Source: Burkholderiaceae bacterium
GTDB taxonomy: Bacteria > Pseudomonadota > Gammaproteobacteria > Burkholderiales > Burkholderiaceae_B
Direction of reading: 5' to 3'
NCBI GenBank assembly: GCA_017983955.1
Contig: JAGOAJ010000019.1
Span: 1-59,412, forward strand
DNA: 59,412 bases
This document shows positions 30,043 through 40,908 of the stretch, in pieces (within the stretch, counting starts at the first letter, position 1; each line of letters starts with the position of its first letter). The notes below the pieces were generated by a model that saw only the letters and a program-made list of their open reading frames with translations, had not been told where the DNA came from and did no database searches. A program made the position numbers and the translations under genes.

Positions 30043-30155
30043 CGGCCGGAAAGCCAGTATTCATGCCGGTCTAGGGTTTTTTTTGCTAACATTGTTACTG
30101 CCGCCCGGGCTCCTGGGCACGACACCTTGCCATCTTTTGGGCCGGAGACACAACC

Positions 30156-30764
30156 TTGCTTGATATTCTACAGGCCGCAGGATGGCCAATTTGGTTTTTA
30201 GTGGCAACATCCGTTTTAGGGCTGGCCATCATTATCGAACGCCTGCTATCGCTACGTCAGAAAAACATTATGCCGCCACGCTTGCCGGGTCAGGTAGCAG
30301 AACTTTACCGCAAGGACAACGACAGCCCCGAGGCCATTTTGCGCTTAGCCGGTAGCTCGCCTTTGGGTCGTGTACTGGCAGAGGTCCTGACCACCCGCCA
30401 CGAAGGCAATGCATCGCGTGTCGCCGCCGTCGAAGACGTGGGCAAAGATGTCGCCCACCGCTTAAACCGTTACTTACCTGCGCTGGGCACAATTGCTGTG
30501 GTGGCCCCGCTGTTGGGACTGTTTGGCACGGTGGTGGGCATGATAGAAATATTTGCGTCCTACACGCCATCAGGCGGAGACCCTTCGCAATTGGCACGCG
30601 GGATATCCATCGCTCTGTACAATACCGGTTTTGGCATACTGATCGCCATTCCCGCCCTGATATTTCATCGCTACTTCCGTTCGCGGGTAGATCATTACCT
30701 ACACCAAATGGAACGCGAAGCCAGTGCGTTGAATCGCCTGCTTAATCACGGATCATCCCAATGA
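30156..30764 (+). CDS. exbB: ExbB/TolQ-family proton channel subunit
   Basis: A 202-residue MotA/TolQ/ExbB family protein with three membrane helices (about 9-28, 112-134 and 150-172). The conserved GTVVGMIEIFA and ISIALYNTGFGILIAIPALI segments line the channel. With ExbD it harnesses the proton gradient to energise TonB. The start is TTG at 30156, with GGAGA upstream. It overlaps exbD by 4 bp. Confidence 0.9.
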   Translation: MLDILQAAGWPIWFLVATSVLGLAIIIERLLSLRQKNIMPPRLPGQVAELYRKDNDSPEAILRLAGSSPLGRVLAEVLTTRHEGNASRVAAVEDVGKDVAHRLNRYLPALGTIAVVAPLLGLFGTVVGMIEIFASYTPSGGDPSQLARGISIALYNTGFGILIAIPALIFHRYFRSRVDHYLHQMEREASALNRLLNHGSSQ

Positions 30765-31171
30765 ATTTCCAAAGCAAGCGCACTGAAGACGATCTGGACA
30801 TCAACCTAATCCCTTTAATTGACGTGCTGCTGGTAATACTAATCTTCCTGGCGGCCACTACCTCGTTTACGCGCTTTAACCAGATCAAGCTGAATCTGCC
30901 GCAGGCCAGTGCCGACCAGATCGACCAGCAGGCCATGAATATCGCCATCAGCCAGGAAGGCCTATATGCGCTGGACGACAACTTGCTGAACGCTAACAAC
31001 AGCCAAGACATTGCTCAGGCATTACGGCAGGCCAGCGCCGGACGCCAGGATGCCAGCCTTATCATCAACGCCGACGCGCGCACTGCACATGAGTCCGTTA
31101 TACGCGTCATGGAAGCGGCCAGACTAGCTGGCATCACTCGTGTCAGCTTTGCCACCCAGGACCTGCATTGA
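30761..31171 (+). CDS. exbD: ExbD/TolR-family protein
   Basis: A 136-residue protein with a single N-terminal membrane helix bearing the proton-accepting aspartate D21 (INLIPLIDVLLVILIFL). The remainder is the periplasmic TolR/ExbD domain. Partner of the preceding ExbB; overlaps lpxK by 4 bp. No tonB is present here. Confidence 0.92.
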   Translation: MNFQSKRTEDDLDINLIPLIDVLLVILIFLAATTSFTRFNQIKLNLPQASADQIDQQAMNIAISQEGLYALDDNLLNANNSQDIAQALRQASAGRQDASLIINADARTAHESVIRVMEAARLAGITRVSFATQDLH

Positions 31172-32244
31172 GCCTTAACGCCCGTCTTGCCCAAACCGCG
31201 CACCGTATCTGGCGGCACAAAGGCTGGGTCAGCACCCTGCTGCTGCCCCTGGCATGGTTAAGCGCTGCCTTTGTACGCCGCAAAACAGCACAATATCAAG
31301 CCCATCCTGAGCGTGTTTTCCACAGCCACCTGCCTGTCGTGGTGGTGGGCAATATCTATGTGGGTGGCACAGGTAAAACACCGGTAGTCATGGCACTGGT
31401 GCAGGCCTTGCAACAACGCGGCTGGCATCCAGGCGTGATCAGTCGCGGCTACGGCGTGGCTGCCACTGACCACGCGCTGGTCGGCAGCGGTCAACTGAAT
31501 CCACTGCAGTTTGGTGATGAACCCACACTGATTTCCCGTGCAACATTAGCACCAGTTGCCGTACACCCACGCCGGGTACTTGCCCTGCAGGCACTACAAC
31601 AAGCCTATCCTGCCGTTGACGTCGTGATTGCCGATGATGGCCTGCAGCATTTGGCGCTAGGGCGTGATCTGGAGATCGTGGTGCAGGATGGACGCGGTAC
31701 AGGCAATGGCCGTTTACTGCCTGCCGGGCCGTTGCGCGAACCCGCGGAAAAACTGCGCCACGTCGATTTTTTGATCAGTAATCTACAAGCCGATGAAACC
31801 GTCACGCTGCCTGCCACCACCACGCCACCCCATCTGATCATGCGCCTGCAAGCCGTACGTGCCGTGAATGTAGTCAGCGGACAGGTCATGGCCTGGGCCG
31901 ACTGGCTAGTAGACCACCGCCAGGACAACATCAGCGCCGTGGCCGCGATCGGTCAGCCCGAACGTTTCTTCGCCATGCTGCGGGCTCAGGGCTTGTTCTT
32001 GGCTGACGCTGTGGCTCTACCCGATCACTATGCCTATACCTCCTCGCCTTTCCCAGCCCTAAACTCAACCATAGTGCTGATCACAGCCAAAGACGCCGTA
32101 AAATGCGCAGACTTTGCTGACCCGCGCCTATGGGCGGTTCACGTAGAGCCGGTTTTCTCGGACAACACATGGCTGGAAAGCGTCCATCAGCGACTCGTCG
32201 CCATCGCTGCAGCAAAAGCAGACATAGCATCGCCGTTACGCTGA
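31168..32244 (+). CDS. lpxK: Tetraacyldisaccharide 4'-kinase
   Basis: LpxK phosphorylates the lipid A disaccharide at the 4' position at the inner membrane. The 358-residue protein has the P-loop GNIYVGGTGKTP at residues 61-72, an N-terminal membrane-associated helix (TLLLPLAWLSAAF) and the IADDGLQH motif. Initiation is at TTG 31168, overlapping the exbD stop, so translation is probably coupled. Confidence 0.94.
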   Translation: MSLNARLAQTAHRIWRHKGWVSTLLLPLAWLSAAFVRRKTAQYQAHPERVFHSHLPVVVVGNIYVGGTGKTPVVMALVQALQQRGWHPGVISRGYGVAATDHALVGSGQLNPLQFGDEPTLISRATLAPVAVHPRRVLALQALQQAYPAVDVVIADDGLQHLALGRDLEIVVQDGRGTGNGRLLPAGPLREPAEKLRHVDFLISNLQADETVTLPATTTPPHLIMRLQAVRAVNVVSGQVMAWADWLVDHRQDNISAVAAIGQPERFFAMLRAQGLFLADAVALPDHYAYTSSPFPALNSTIVLITAKDAVKCADFADPRLWAVHVEPVFSDNTWLESVHQRLVAIAAAKADIASPLR

Positions 32245-32289
32245 CGTTAAACTGATCGTTTTATTCTTTCCATTCCCACGGAGCACCAC

Positions 32290-32490
32290 ATGGAAAACCG
32301 CCTGCTGGAAATACTGGTATGCCCCCTATGCAAAAGTCGCCTACAAGTAGACCGTGAGCAGCAAGAACTGATCTGCAAAGCAGACAAACTGGCTTTCCCG
32401 ATACGTGATGGCATACCCGTTATGCTGGAAAGCGAAGCGCGTAAGCTACACCCTCCTACAGACAACGGCCCCACTAGCCCTGCACCATGA
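32290..32490 (+). CDS. Trm112-family small protein (YcaR-like)
   Basis: A 66-residue Trm112/UPF0434 protein recognised from [19 protein letters not shown] and [14 protein letters not shown]. Homologues sit between lpxK and kdsB in many proteobacteria. Only the first CxxC pair is present, so zinc binding is unlikely to be complete. It overlaps kdsB by 4 bp. Confidence 0.9.
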   Translation: MENRLLEILVCPLCKSRLQVDREQQELICKADKLAFPIRDGIPVMLESEARKLHPPTDNGPTSPAP

Positions 32491-33251
32491 GCTTTATTGC
32501 CATTATCCCGGCCCGGGCGTCCAGCAGCCGTCTGCCCGACAAGCCCCTGTTGGATATAGGCGGCAAGCCCATGGTGGTCAGAACAGCGGAACAGGCCGCA
32601 CGTTCCAAGGCCAGCCGCGTTATTGTCGCCACCGATGATGCGCGCATTCAGGACGTTGTGCGCAGCCATGGCTTTACGACACTACTGACCCGAGCTGACC
32701 ACCCCACCGGCACCGACAGGCTGTCCGAAGCCGCAGCCCAATTGGACCTACCCCCAGACGCCATCGTGGTCAATGTCCAGGGGGACGAACCGCTAATCGA
32801 TCCAGAGCACATCAATGCAGTGGCGGCCTTGTTGGCTGAACGTCCACAAGCCAGCATCGCTACCTGCGCCTGTCCCCTGGCTGATGCCCAAGCCTTGTTC
32901 AATCCCAATGTAGTCAAAGTCGTGTGCGACCAGCAACAACGCGCCCTGTATTTTTCACGGGCGCCCATACCTTGGGCCCGCGATGCGTTGGCGGATGGTC
33001 AGCGCGTGCTTGCCACTGGCCTGCCCGCCTTGCACCACATAGGACTGTATGCCTACCGCGCCAACTTCCTGGCCCAGTTTCCGGGCCTGCCTAGCGGCCC
33101 CCTAGAGTACTTTGAATCCCTTGAGCAATTACGCGCTTTGGAAAACGGCTACGTGATAGCTGTTCAAACCATGGCATCACACCCCGCCACAGGCGTAGAC
33201 ACAGCCGAAGATTTGGCCCGAGTACGCGACCTATTTCTAAATCGGTTATAA
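32487..33251 (+). CDS. kdsB: CMP-KDO synthetase
   Basis: 3-deoxy-manno-octulosonate cytidylyltransferase, 254 residues, which activates KDO with CTP for lipopolysaccharide inner core synthesis. Visible motifs: [13 protein letters not shown] (nucleotide loop), [16 protein letters not shown] and [11 protein letters not shown]. Ends the exbB-exbD-lpxK-Trm112-kdsB run. Confidence 0.95.
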   Translation: MSFIAIIPARASSSRLPDKPLLDIGGKPMVVRTAEQAARSKASRVIVATDDARIQDVVRSHGFTTLLTRADHPTGTDRLSEAAAQLDLPPDAIVVNVQGDEPLIDPEHINAVAALLAERPQASIATCACPLADAQALFNPNVVKVVCDQQQRALYFSRAPIPWARDALADGQRVLATGLPALHHIGLYAYRANFLAQFPGLPSGPLEYFESLEQLRALENGYVIAVQTMASHPATGVDTAEDLARVRDLFLNRL

Positions 33252-33313
33252 ATCGGCTTCTAATTCCCGAGTTTAGGGCGCTGTCCTGCAAAAATTGCTG
33301 CGTTGCGGCATAA

Positions 33314-34015
<702 letters not shown>

Positions 34016-34060
34016 TGTCCTAGCCGACGGCATACTCCGTCAATAATCACGAGAAACACA

Positions 34061-34819
34061 ATGGAAATCAAAAATAAGGTTTTTATTATTACTGGCGGAG
34101 CCTCGGGCCTGGGTGCGGGTACCGCCCGTATGCTGGTTGCCGAAGGCGCTAAAGTCGTGCTGGCTGATGTTCAGGACGAACTAGGTCAAAAGCTGGCCGA
34201 CGAACTGGGCCAAATCTATGTACATTGCGACGTCACGCAGGAAAGCGACGGCCAGGCCGTCATCGCTGCTGCTACCGCCGCCGGTGCATTGTTCGGTCTA
34301 ATTAACTGTGCTGGCGTGGCACCTGCATCGCGCACCGTAGGACGCAACGGCCCCCACGCCTTGGACCTGTTCCAGAAAGTGGTCATGATCAACCTGGTGG
34401 GTACATTCAATATGTCGCGCCTGGCAGCAGCTGCCATGAGCGACAACACCCCTGAATCCACCGGTGAGCGCGGCGTCATCATCAATACTGCTTCTGTCGC
34501 CGCCTACGACGGTCAAATTGGCCAGGCCGCTTATGCAGCCTCCAAAGCAGGTGTGGTTGGCATGACCTTGCCTATCGCACGCGATTTGGCCAAGGTCGGC
34601 ATACGCTGCATGACCATAGCCCCCGGTATTTTTGGCACACCCATGATTTTCGGGATGCCCCAAGAAGTGCAGGACTCGCTGGCTGCCAGCATCCCCTTTC
34701 CTGCACGTCTGGGCCGCCCCGACGACTACGCCAGACTGGTCAACAGCATTATTACCAACGATATGCTGAACGGCGAAACCATACGTCTGGACGGCGCCAT
34801 CCGCTTGGCGCCAAAATAA
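34061..34819 (+). CDS. SDR oxidoreductase, 3-hydroxyacyl-CoA dehydrogenase type II-like
   Basis: A 252-residue classical short-chain dehydrogenase. The cofactor loop is TGGASGLGAGTA; NCAGVAPA and the YAASKAG catalytic Tyr/Lys are present. The insert RTVGRNGPHALDLFQKVVMINLVGTFN and the end PARLGRPDDYARLV are typical of the HSD10-like 3-hydroxyacyl-CoA dehydrogenases, so an NAD-dependent role in fatty acid or isoleucine oxidation is likely. It lies between adk and murJ, 7 bp before the latter. Confidence 0.85.
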   Translation: MEIKNKVFIITGGASGLGAGTARMLVAEGAKVVLADVQDELGQKLADELGQIYVHCDVTQESDGQAVIAAATAAGALFGLINCAGVAPASRTVGRNGPHALDLFQKVVMINLVGTFNMSRLAAAAMSDNTPESTGERGVIINTASVAAYDGQIGQAAYAASKAGVVGMTLPIARDLAKVGIRCMTIAPGIFGTPMIFGMPQEVQDSLAASIPFPARLGRPDDYARLVNSIITNDMLNGETIRLDGAIRLAPK

Positions 34820-34826
34820 GCCAGCC

Positions 34827-36383
34827 ATGAGCCTGCTTCGGTCCGCAGCGACCGTTAGCGGCATTACGCTGCTTTCGCGCATTACTGGCCTGGTCCGGGA
34901 CATACTGATTGCCAGTTCGTTCGGTGCCGGGCCACTGACAGACGCCTTCTGGGTTGCTTTTCGCATTCCCAACCTGCTGCGCAGGCTGTTTGCCGAAGGC
35001 GCTTTCTCGCAAGCCTTTGTACCCATACTTGGGCAAATCCGCAGCACCCGCCCCTCTGAAGAAGTCCGCGTATTGCTGGATCGCGTCGCCCTGCTGCTGA
35101 CCGCTACGTTGATGGTAGTTACGCTGGCAGGCATCATAGCCGCCCCCTGGGTGGTCAGCGCCATGGCCAGCGGCATGCGGGCCGCAGATCGCCATACCGA
35201 ATTCGAAGCCGCCATCTGGATGACGCGACTGATGTTCCCCTACATCGTCTGCATGTCATTGGTCGCATTTGCTTCCGGTGTCCTTAATACCTGGAGCCGG
35301 TTTGCCATACCAGCACTTACCCCGGTATTGCTGAACGTCGCCATGATAGCCGCCAGCCTGTTTCTAGTGCCCTATTTCAGCGTCCCTATTTATGCGCTGG
35401 CCGCAGGGGTCATGATAGGCGGCGTGGCTCAATTGCTGGTGCAGTGGATGGCCCTGCAGCGTTTGGGTCTGCTGCCACGTTATTCCACCCGTGTCAGGGT
35501 CGCCTGGCAAGACCCGGTAGTGCAACGCATCATGAAACAGATGCTGCCCGCGATCCTGGGGGTCTCTGTCGCCCAAATCTCACTACTTATCAACACTAAT
35601 ATTGCCACCTGGCTGACGCCGGGCAGCGTGACCTGGCTGTCTTTTGCGGATCGCCTGATGGAGTTCCCAACGGCGCTGCTAGGGGTAGCCCTGGGCACAG
35701 TCCTGCTGCCGCGCTTATCTGCTGCCCATGCCAAAAACGATACCGTAGACTACAGCCACCTGTTGGACTGGGGCCTGCGCCTGGTGGTCCTGTTGGGCCT
35801 GCCTGCCGCTTTGGGGTTGGCGCTGCTATCTGACGGATTGGTTGCCACGCTATTCAACTATGGCGCTTTCAGTGGCGACGATGTTGCCCAGACCCAGATA
35901 GCCGTGATGGCCTATTCGGCAGGCCTGCTTGGACTACTAGCCATCAAAATTCTGGCACCAGGCTTCTATGCTCGCCAGAACATACGCACGCCAGTGAAAA
36001 TAGCGATCATCGTGCTGGTACTAACCCAATTATTCAACCTTATCTTCGTACCTCTATATGCCCATGCCGGCCTGGCCCTATCCATAGGACTGGGGGCTAT
36101 GATCAACGCGCTACTACTATTAGCGCTGTTACTACGCCACAAGCTCTATACCCCAGGTCCAGGCTGGCTTAAATTTCTGTTGCGTATGGCGCCTTCCATT
36201 GCTGCCCTATCCGCTGTATTGTTGATTGCCGACCAACACTTGGATTGGATCGCTCTGGGCGCCACACCCTGGATCAGGGTATTGTGGATGCTGGGCGTAC
36301 TGCTTGCCAGCGCCGCCAGTTATTTCATCACCTTGTTTTTATGTGGTTTTCGGCCACATGACTTTACACGGCGACGTAACTAA
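34827..36383 (+). CDS. murJ: Lipid II flippase MurJ
   Basis: A 518-residue MOP-superfamily membrane protein with about 14 helices, which flips lipid II to the periplasmic side. The N-terminal LRSAATVSGITLLSRITGLVRDILIASSFGAGPLTDAFWVAFRIPNLLRRLFAEGAF block is highly characteristic, including the cavity arginines near residues 18 and 24. Confidence 0.95.
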   Translation: MSLLRSAATVSGITLLSRITGLVRDILIASSFGAGPLTDAFWVAFRIPNLLRRLFAEGAFSQAFVPILGQIRSTRPSEEVRVLLDRVALLLTATLMVVTLAGIIAAPWVVSAMASGMRAADRHTEFEAAIWMTRLMFPYIVCMSLVAFASGVLNTWSRFAIPALTPVLLNVAMIAASLFLVPYFSVPIYALAAGVMIGGVAQLLVQWMALQRLGLLPRYSTRVRVAWQDPVVQRIMKQMLPAILGVSVAQISLLINTNIATWLTPGSVTWLSFADRLMEFPTALLGVALGTVLLPRLSAAHAKNDTVDYSHLLDWGLRLVVLLGLPAALGLALLSDGLVATLFNYGAFSGDDVAQTQIAVMAYSAGLLGLLAIKILAPGFYARQNIRTPVKIAIIVLVLTQLFNLIFVPLYAHAGLALSIGLGAMINALLLLALLLRHKLYTPGPGWLKFLLRMAPSIAALSAVLLIADQHLDWIALGATPWIRVLWMLGVLLASAASYFITLFLCGFRPHDFTRRRN

Positions 36384-36447
36384 GCTAGAATTATTCTCTT
36401 TGCCAACTTAGCCTAACAGTTAACAGTTACAGGATTTACCGAACAAT

Positions 36448-36711
36448 ATGGCCAATTCCGCCCAAGCACGTAAACGCGCCCGTCAATCGGTGCAGCTCAA
36501 CAAACACAATGCCAGCCTGCGTTCCATGCTGCGCACCTCGATCAAACGCGTTCGCCAGGCTATTGAAGCCGGTGATAAAGCCGTTGCTGCCGAAGTTTTC
36601 CAGAAAACGACCAGCGTTATTGATCGTATCGCCGACAAAAACATCATTCACAAAAACAAGGCCGCTCGTCACAAAAGCCGTCTTGCAGCTGCTGTAAAAG
36701 CGCTAGCCTGA
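36448..36711 (+). CDS. rpsT: 30S ribosomal protein S20
   Basis: An 87-residue S20 protein ([30 protein letters not shown]), basic and Ala-rich, binding the 5' and 3' minor domains of 16S rRNA. It follows murJ by 64 bp and is followed by two hairpins, the second a strong terminator. Confidence 0.97.
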   Translation: MANSAQARKRARQSVQLNKHNASLRSMLRTSIKRVRQAIEAGDKAVAAEVFQKTTSVIDRIADKNIIHKNKAARHKSRLAAAVKALA

Positions 36712-36743
36712 TAGCTGTCACGGCTTAGACGGCAAAATAGATT

Positions 36744-36789
36744 AAGCGGCACGCCGCTTGATAAAAAGGACGCTCATAGCGTCCTTTTT
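36744..36789 (+). terminator. Tandem hairpins and Rho-independent terminator after rpsT
   Basis: AAGCGGC-AC-GCCGCTT (36744-36759) is followed by a perfect 12-bp stem AAAAAGGACGCT/AGCGTCCTTTTT (36763-36774 with 36778-36789) with a CAT loop. The second has the U-run within the stem end, giving a strong and probably bidirectional terminator. Confidence 0.9.
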
Positions 36790-36894
36790 CATGCCTGAAC
36801 CATCTATAACCTTGGCTTCGGTGCTAGAACTAACTAACTGACGGTTTACGCTATAGTTATAAATTCCGTATCACCCTCAATCAGGTTAAGCACC

Positions 36895-37854
36895 ATGAGC
36901 ACCGCAAAACCCGTACTTTTGCAAACTACGCCCTTCTCCTTTCCCCACGTGGTTGAACATCTGGCGCAACGCTTCGAGGTCATAGAACTCTGGAAAGCAG
37001 CGGACCCCGAAGCGCTGCTTAAAGCCCGTGGTCAGGAAGTGCTCGCCATGGCGACCAGCGCCCTGACACACACGTCTGCGGCCCTGATAGACCAGCTGCC
37101 TGCTCTGAAGGTTATCTGCAGCCTGGGGGTTGGCTATGACGCCATAGACGTCAAGCATGCTCAACAAAAAGGCATCCTTGTCAGCAATACCCCAGATGTA
37201 TTAAATGACTGTGTCGCCGATCTGGCCTGGGGGCTAATCCTGGCCACGGCACGCCAAATGGGCAGTGCCGAACGTTTTGCAAGGGCCGGACTATGGCAAC
37301 CTGGGGACAGCTTTCCCCTGACCACTCGCGTTAGCCATAAAAAACTGGGTATCGTGGGACTGGGGCGCATCGGTATAGCCATTGCCCAACGCGCCGCGGG
37401 CTTTAGCATGGACATACGCTATCACAATCGCCAGCAGCGTCAGGATGTTGACTACGGCTACGAAGCCACGCTAAACGGCCTAGCGCGTTGGGCGGACTTT
37501 TTGGTCATTGCCACCGTAGGTGGAGACTCTACACGCCACCTGATCAACCAGGACGTCTTGCAAGCACTGGGGCCAGACGGCATACTAATCAATATTGCAC
37601 GCGGGTCAGTCGTGGATGAGCAGGCCTTGATCCTGGCCTTGCAACAAGGTCAAATCCGGGCTGCCGGGCTGGATGTCTACGACGCCGAACCACACATACC
37701 CGACGCGCTAAAAGTACTGGATAACGTAGTAATTTTGCCGCATATAGCCAGTGCCACGCTGGAAACACGGCGCGACATGGCCAATTTGGTAATTAGCAAC
37801 CTGGATGCCTATTTCAGTAAAGGCGCCCTACTGACGCCAATACCACCGTTATAA
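36895..37854 (+). CDS. D-2-hydroxyacid dehydrogenase (glyoxylate/hydroxypyruvate reductase-like)
   Basis: A 319-residue D-isomer-specific 2-hydroxyacid dehydrogenase. The Rossmann loop GLGRIG is at residues 155-160, and the second strand ends in HNR (177-179), which favours NADPH. Catalytic residues R236 (IARGSVVDE), E265 and H283 (LPHIASAT) are intact. The closest family is GhrB/hydroxypyruvate reductase, which reduces glyoxylate or hydroxypyruvate; the true substrate is not determined. Confidence 0.88.
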   Translation: MSTAKPVLLQTTPFSFPHVVEHLAQRFEVIELWKAADPEALLKARGQEVLAMATSALTHTSAALIDQLPALKVICSLGVGYDAIDVKHAQQKGILVSNTPDVLNDCVADLAWGLILATARQMGSAERFARAGLWQPGDSFPLTTRVSHKKLGIVGLGRIGIAIAQRAAGFSMDIRYHNRQQRQDVDYGYEATLNGLARWADFLVIATVGGDSTRHLINQDVLQALGPDGILINIARGSVVDEQALILALQQGQIRAAGLDVYDAEPHIPDALKVLDNVVILPHIASATLETRRDMANLVISNLDAYFSKGALLTPIPPL

Positions 37855-37859
37855 ACGGT
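37845..37859. terminator. Short hairpin over the stop of the 2-hydroxyacid dehydrogenase gene
   Basis: ACCGTT-ATA-AACGGT (37845-37859) is a perfect 6-bp inverted repeat spanning the TAA stop, between two convergent genes 11 bp apart. No T-run follows, so termination is uncertain. Confidence 0.35.
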
Positions 37860-37865
37860 TGACGG

Positions 37866-38165
37866 CTAGTCTTCATCCAAATCAACACCCGAGGTTTTCA
37901 GCTGGTTGTCTTTGGCAAACCCACAGACAAAATTCCATGCTAAAGGGTCAAGGTCATGTAAGCGCTGGTCAACAATGACGCAACGCACATTATCTATCAC
38001 CTTGGGAAACACATAAGGCGAGTACGTCAGGTGGCCGCCTGCAGATCCAGGCGGGCGAAACTGCGACATTACACCGGCCAGCCGCTCGGCCCAGTCACTG
38101 GGACGGAAACGCTGGCCTTCTGCTGTAACGCCGTGAATAACTAACTGCTCAACACGATGTGTCAT
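37866..38165 (-). CDS. DUF3579 domain protein
   Basis: A 99-residue protein of the DUF3579 family found mainly in Betaproteobacteria, recognised from VIHGVTAEGQRFRPSDWAERLAGVM and DQRLHDLDPLAWNFVCGFAKDN. The function is unknown. The start at 38165 (MTHRVEQL) is preceded by AGGAG; in-frame sequence upstream to 38249 is not conserved. Divergent from argF, a neighbourhood conserved in related genomes as far as is known. Confidence 0.88.
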   Translation of the reverse strand: MTHRVEQLVIHGVTAEGQRFRPSDWAERLAGVMSQFRPPGSAGGHLTYSPYVFPKVIDNVRCVIVDQRLHDLDPLAWNFVCGFAKDNQLKTSGVDLDED

Positions 38166-38336
38166 AGGCTCCTGCGGACATATCGCACGTGTGAGGCGTG
38201 CAGAACTTTCGCTACGCCGCGAATTGTATATGATAGCTATCTTCACCATGCACCCGTTACCATGGAAACTTGCCGTAGAGTTTTACGGACTACCATGCTG
38301 CGGGGTAAGATGACTCTTTTGAAACAAGGCTTATTT

Positions 38337-39278
38337 ATGTCTGACGCCCACCCAACTACAGGCCCGCTGCGCCATTTCCTGCAATTTCGCGACTTGTCTA
38401 AACAAGAAATCCAGTACGTACTGGATAGGGCGCGGCTGATAAAAAACAAATTCAAGCGCTACGAACCGCATCACACCTTGCACGACCGCAACCTAGCCAT
38501 GGTCTTCGAAAAAGCCAGTACGCGCACCCGTGTGTCCTTCGAGGCGGGTATGTACCAATTGGGTGGCGCAGTCATACATCTTACCACCGGCGACTCGCAA
38601 CTAGGCCGCTCCGAACCAATCGAGGACACCGCTCGCGTCATTTCACGCATGGTGGACTTGGTGATGATACGTACCTTCGAGCAGACCCGTATAGAACGTT
38701 TTGCAGCGCATTCACGCGTACCCGTCATTAACGGCCTGACCAACGAATTTCACCCCTGCCAGATACTGGCCGATATCTTTACCTTTATCGAGCACCACGG
38801 CCCTATTACGGGAAAAACGGTCGCCTGGGTAGGTGATGGCAACAATATGGCTTATACCTGGCTACAAGCCGCCGAACTTCTGGATTTTCGCCTGCACGTA
38901 TCCACACCACAGGGCTATCAACTGGACCCTACCCGCATAGGTACGCCATCAGCCGCCATTTTCCAAGAGTTCGACGATCCCATGCAAGCGTGCAAGGGCG
39001 CGCACCTGGTCACCACCGATGTCTGGACCAGCATGGGCTACGAAGATGAAAACGAACAACGGCGCAAGGCCTTTGCTGATTGGTGTGTGGATGCGGACAT
39101 GATGGCAGTTGCCGACCCTAACGCCATATTCATGCACTGCCTGCCTGCCCATAGGGGCGAAGAAGTAACCGGCGATGTCATAGACGGGCCGCAAAGCGTG
39201 GTCTGGGAAGAGGCCGAAAATCGTCTGCATGTACAGAAAGCCCTGATGGAGTTTCTGCTGCTGGGCCAAATCGACTGA
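38337..39278 (+). CDS. argF: Ornithine carbamoyltransferase
   Basis: A 313-residue anabolic OTCase making citrulline from ornithine and carbamoyl phosphate. The carbamoyl-phosphate loop STRT is at residues 61-64, HPCQ near 140, and the ornithine-binding HCLP has C268. The start MSDAHPTTG at 38337 is preferred; in-frame upstream sequence to 38157 runs across the divergent DUF3579 start. Convergent with argG, sharing a terminator. Confidence 0.95.
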   Translation: MSDAHPTTGPLRHFLQFRDLSKQEIQYVLDRARLIKNKFKRYEPHHTLHDRNLAMVFEKASTRTRVSFEAGMYQLGGAVIHLTTGDSQLGRSEPIEDTARVISRMVDLVMIRTFEQTRIERFAAHSRVPVINGLTNEFHPCQILADIFTFIEHHGPITGKTVAWVGDGNNMAYTWLQAAELLDFRLHVSTPQGYQLDPTRIGTPSAAIFQEFDDPMQACKGAHLVTTDVWTSMGYEDENEQRRKAFADWCVDADMMAVADPNAIFMHCLPAHRGEEVTGDVIDGPQSVVWEEAENRLHVQKALMEFLLLGQID

Positions 39279-39290
39279 ACGGATCTTAAA

Positions 39291-39337
39291 AAAAGCCCCA
39301 AACGCCGGACTTTACTGTCCTGGCGTTTGGGGCTTTT
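39291..39337. terminator. Bidirectional terminator between argF and argG
   Basis: A perfect 16-bp stem (39291-39306 with 39322-39337) with A-rich and T-rich ends, plus an inner GGAC/GTCC pairing and a 6-nt loop. It sits between the convergent argF and argG stops and should terminate in both directions. Confidence 0.92.
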
Positions 39338-39354
39338 AACGTAGAGTCTAGGGT

Positions 39355-40752
<1,398 letters not shown>

Positions 40753-40840
40753 TTAGTGCGCTTAAGCCCAGCCTTAGGGTGGTTTTCCTACAACAGCGGA
40801 CTAGGGTTTCTACTAGAGTTATAGAAGAGTGGTTGAGATT

Positions 40841-40859
40841 CGTAATGATAATGATTACC
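40841..40859 (+). promoter_or_regulatory. Fur box upstream of the TonB-dependent receptor
   Basis: CGTAATGATAATGATTACC matches 15 of 19 positions of the Fur consensus. It lies 50-68 bp before the receptor start, so the following operon is probably repressed by Fe-Fur. Confidence 0.8.
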
Positions 40860-40908
40860 ATTGCCGATCTCAATACTAAAACTAAGCATTAATTACTGGA
40901 GTTGCCCA

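Noticed and set aside
34298-35215. Long open frame (305 codons) antisense to the SDR gene and murJ
   Set aside because: It lies opposite two well-supported genes, its translation is compositionally odd with no recognisable domain, and it has no ribosome site. A shadow of GC-biased codon use.
38157-38336. 60-residue N-terminal extension of ArgF
   Set aside because: It is not conserved and overlaps the divergent DUF3579 start; the ATG at 38337 fits the family.
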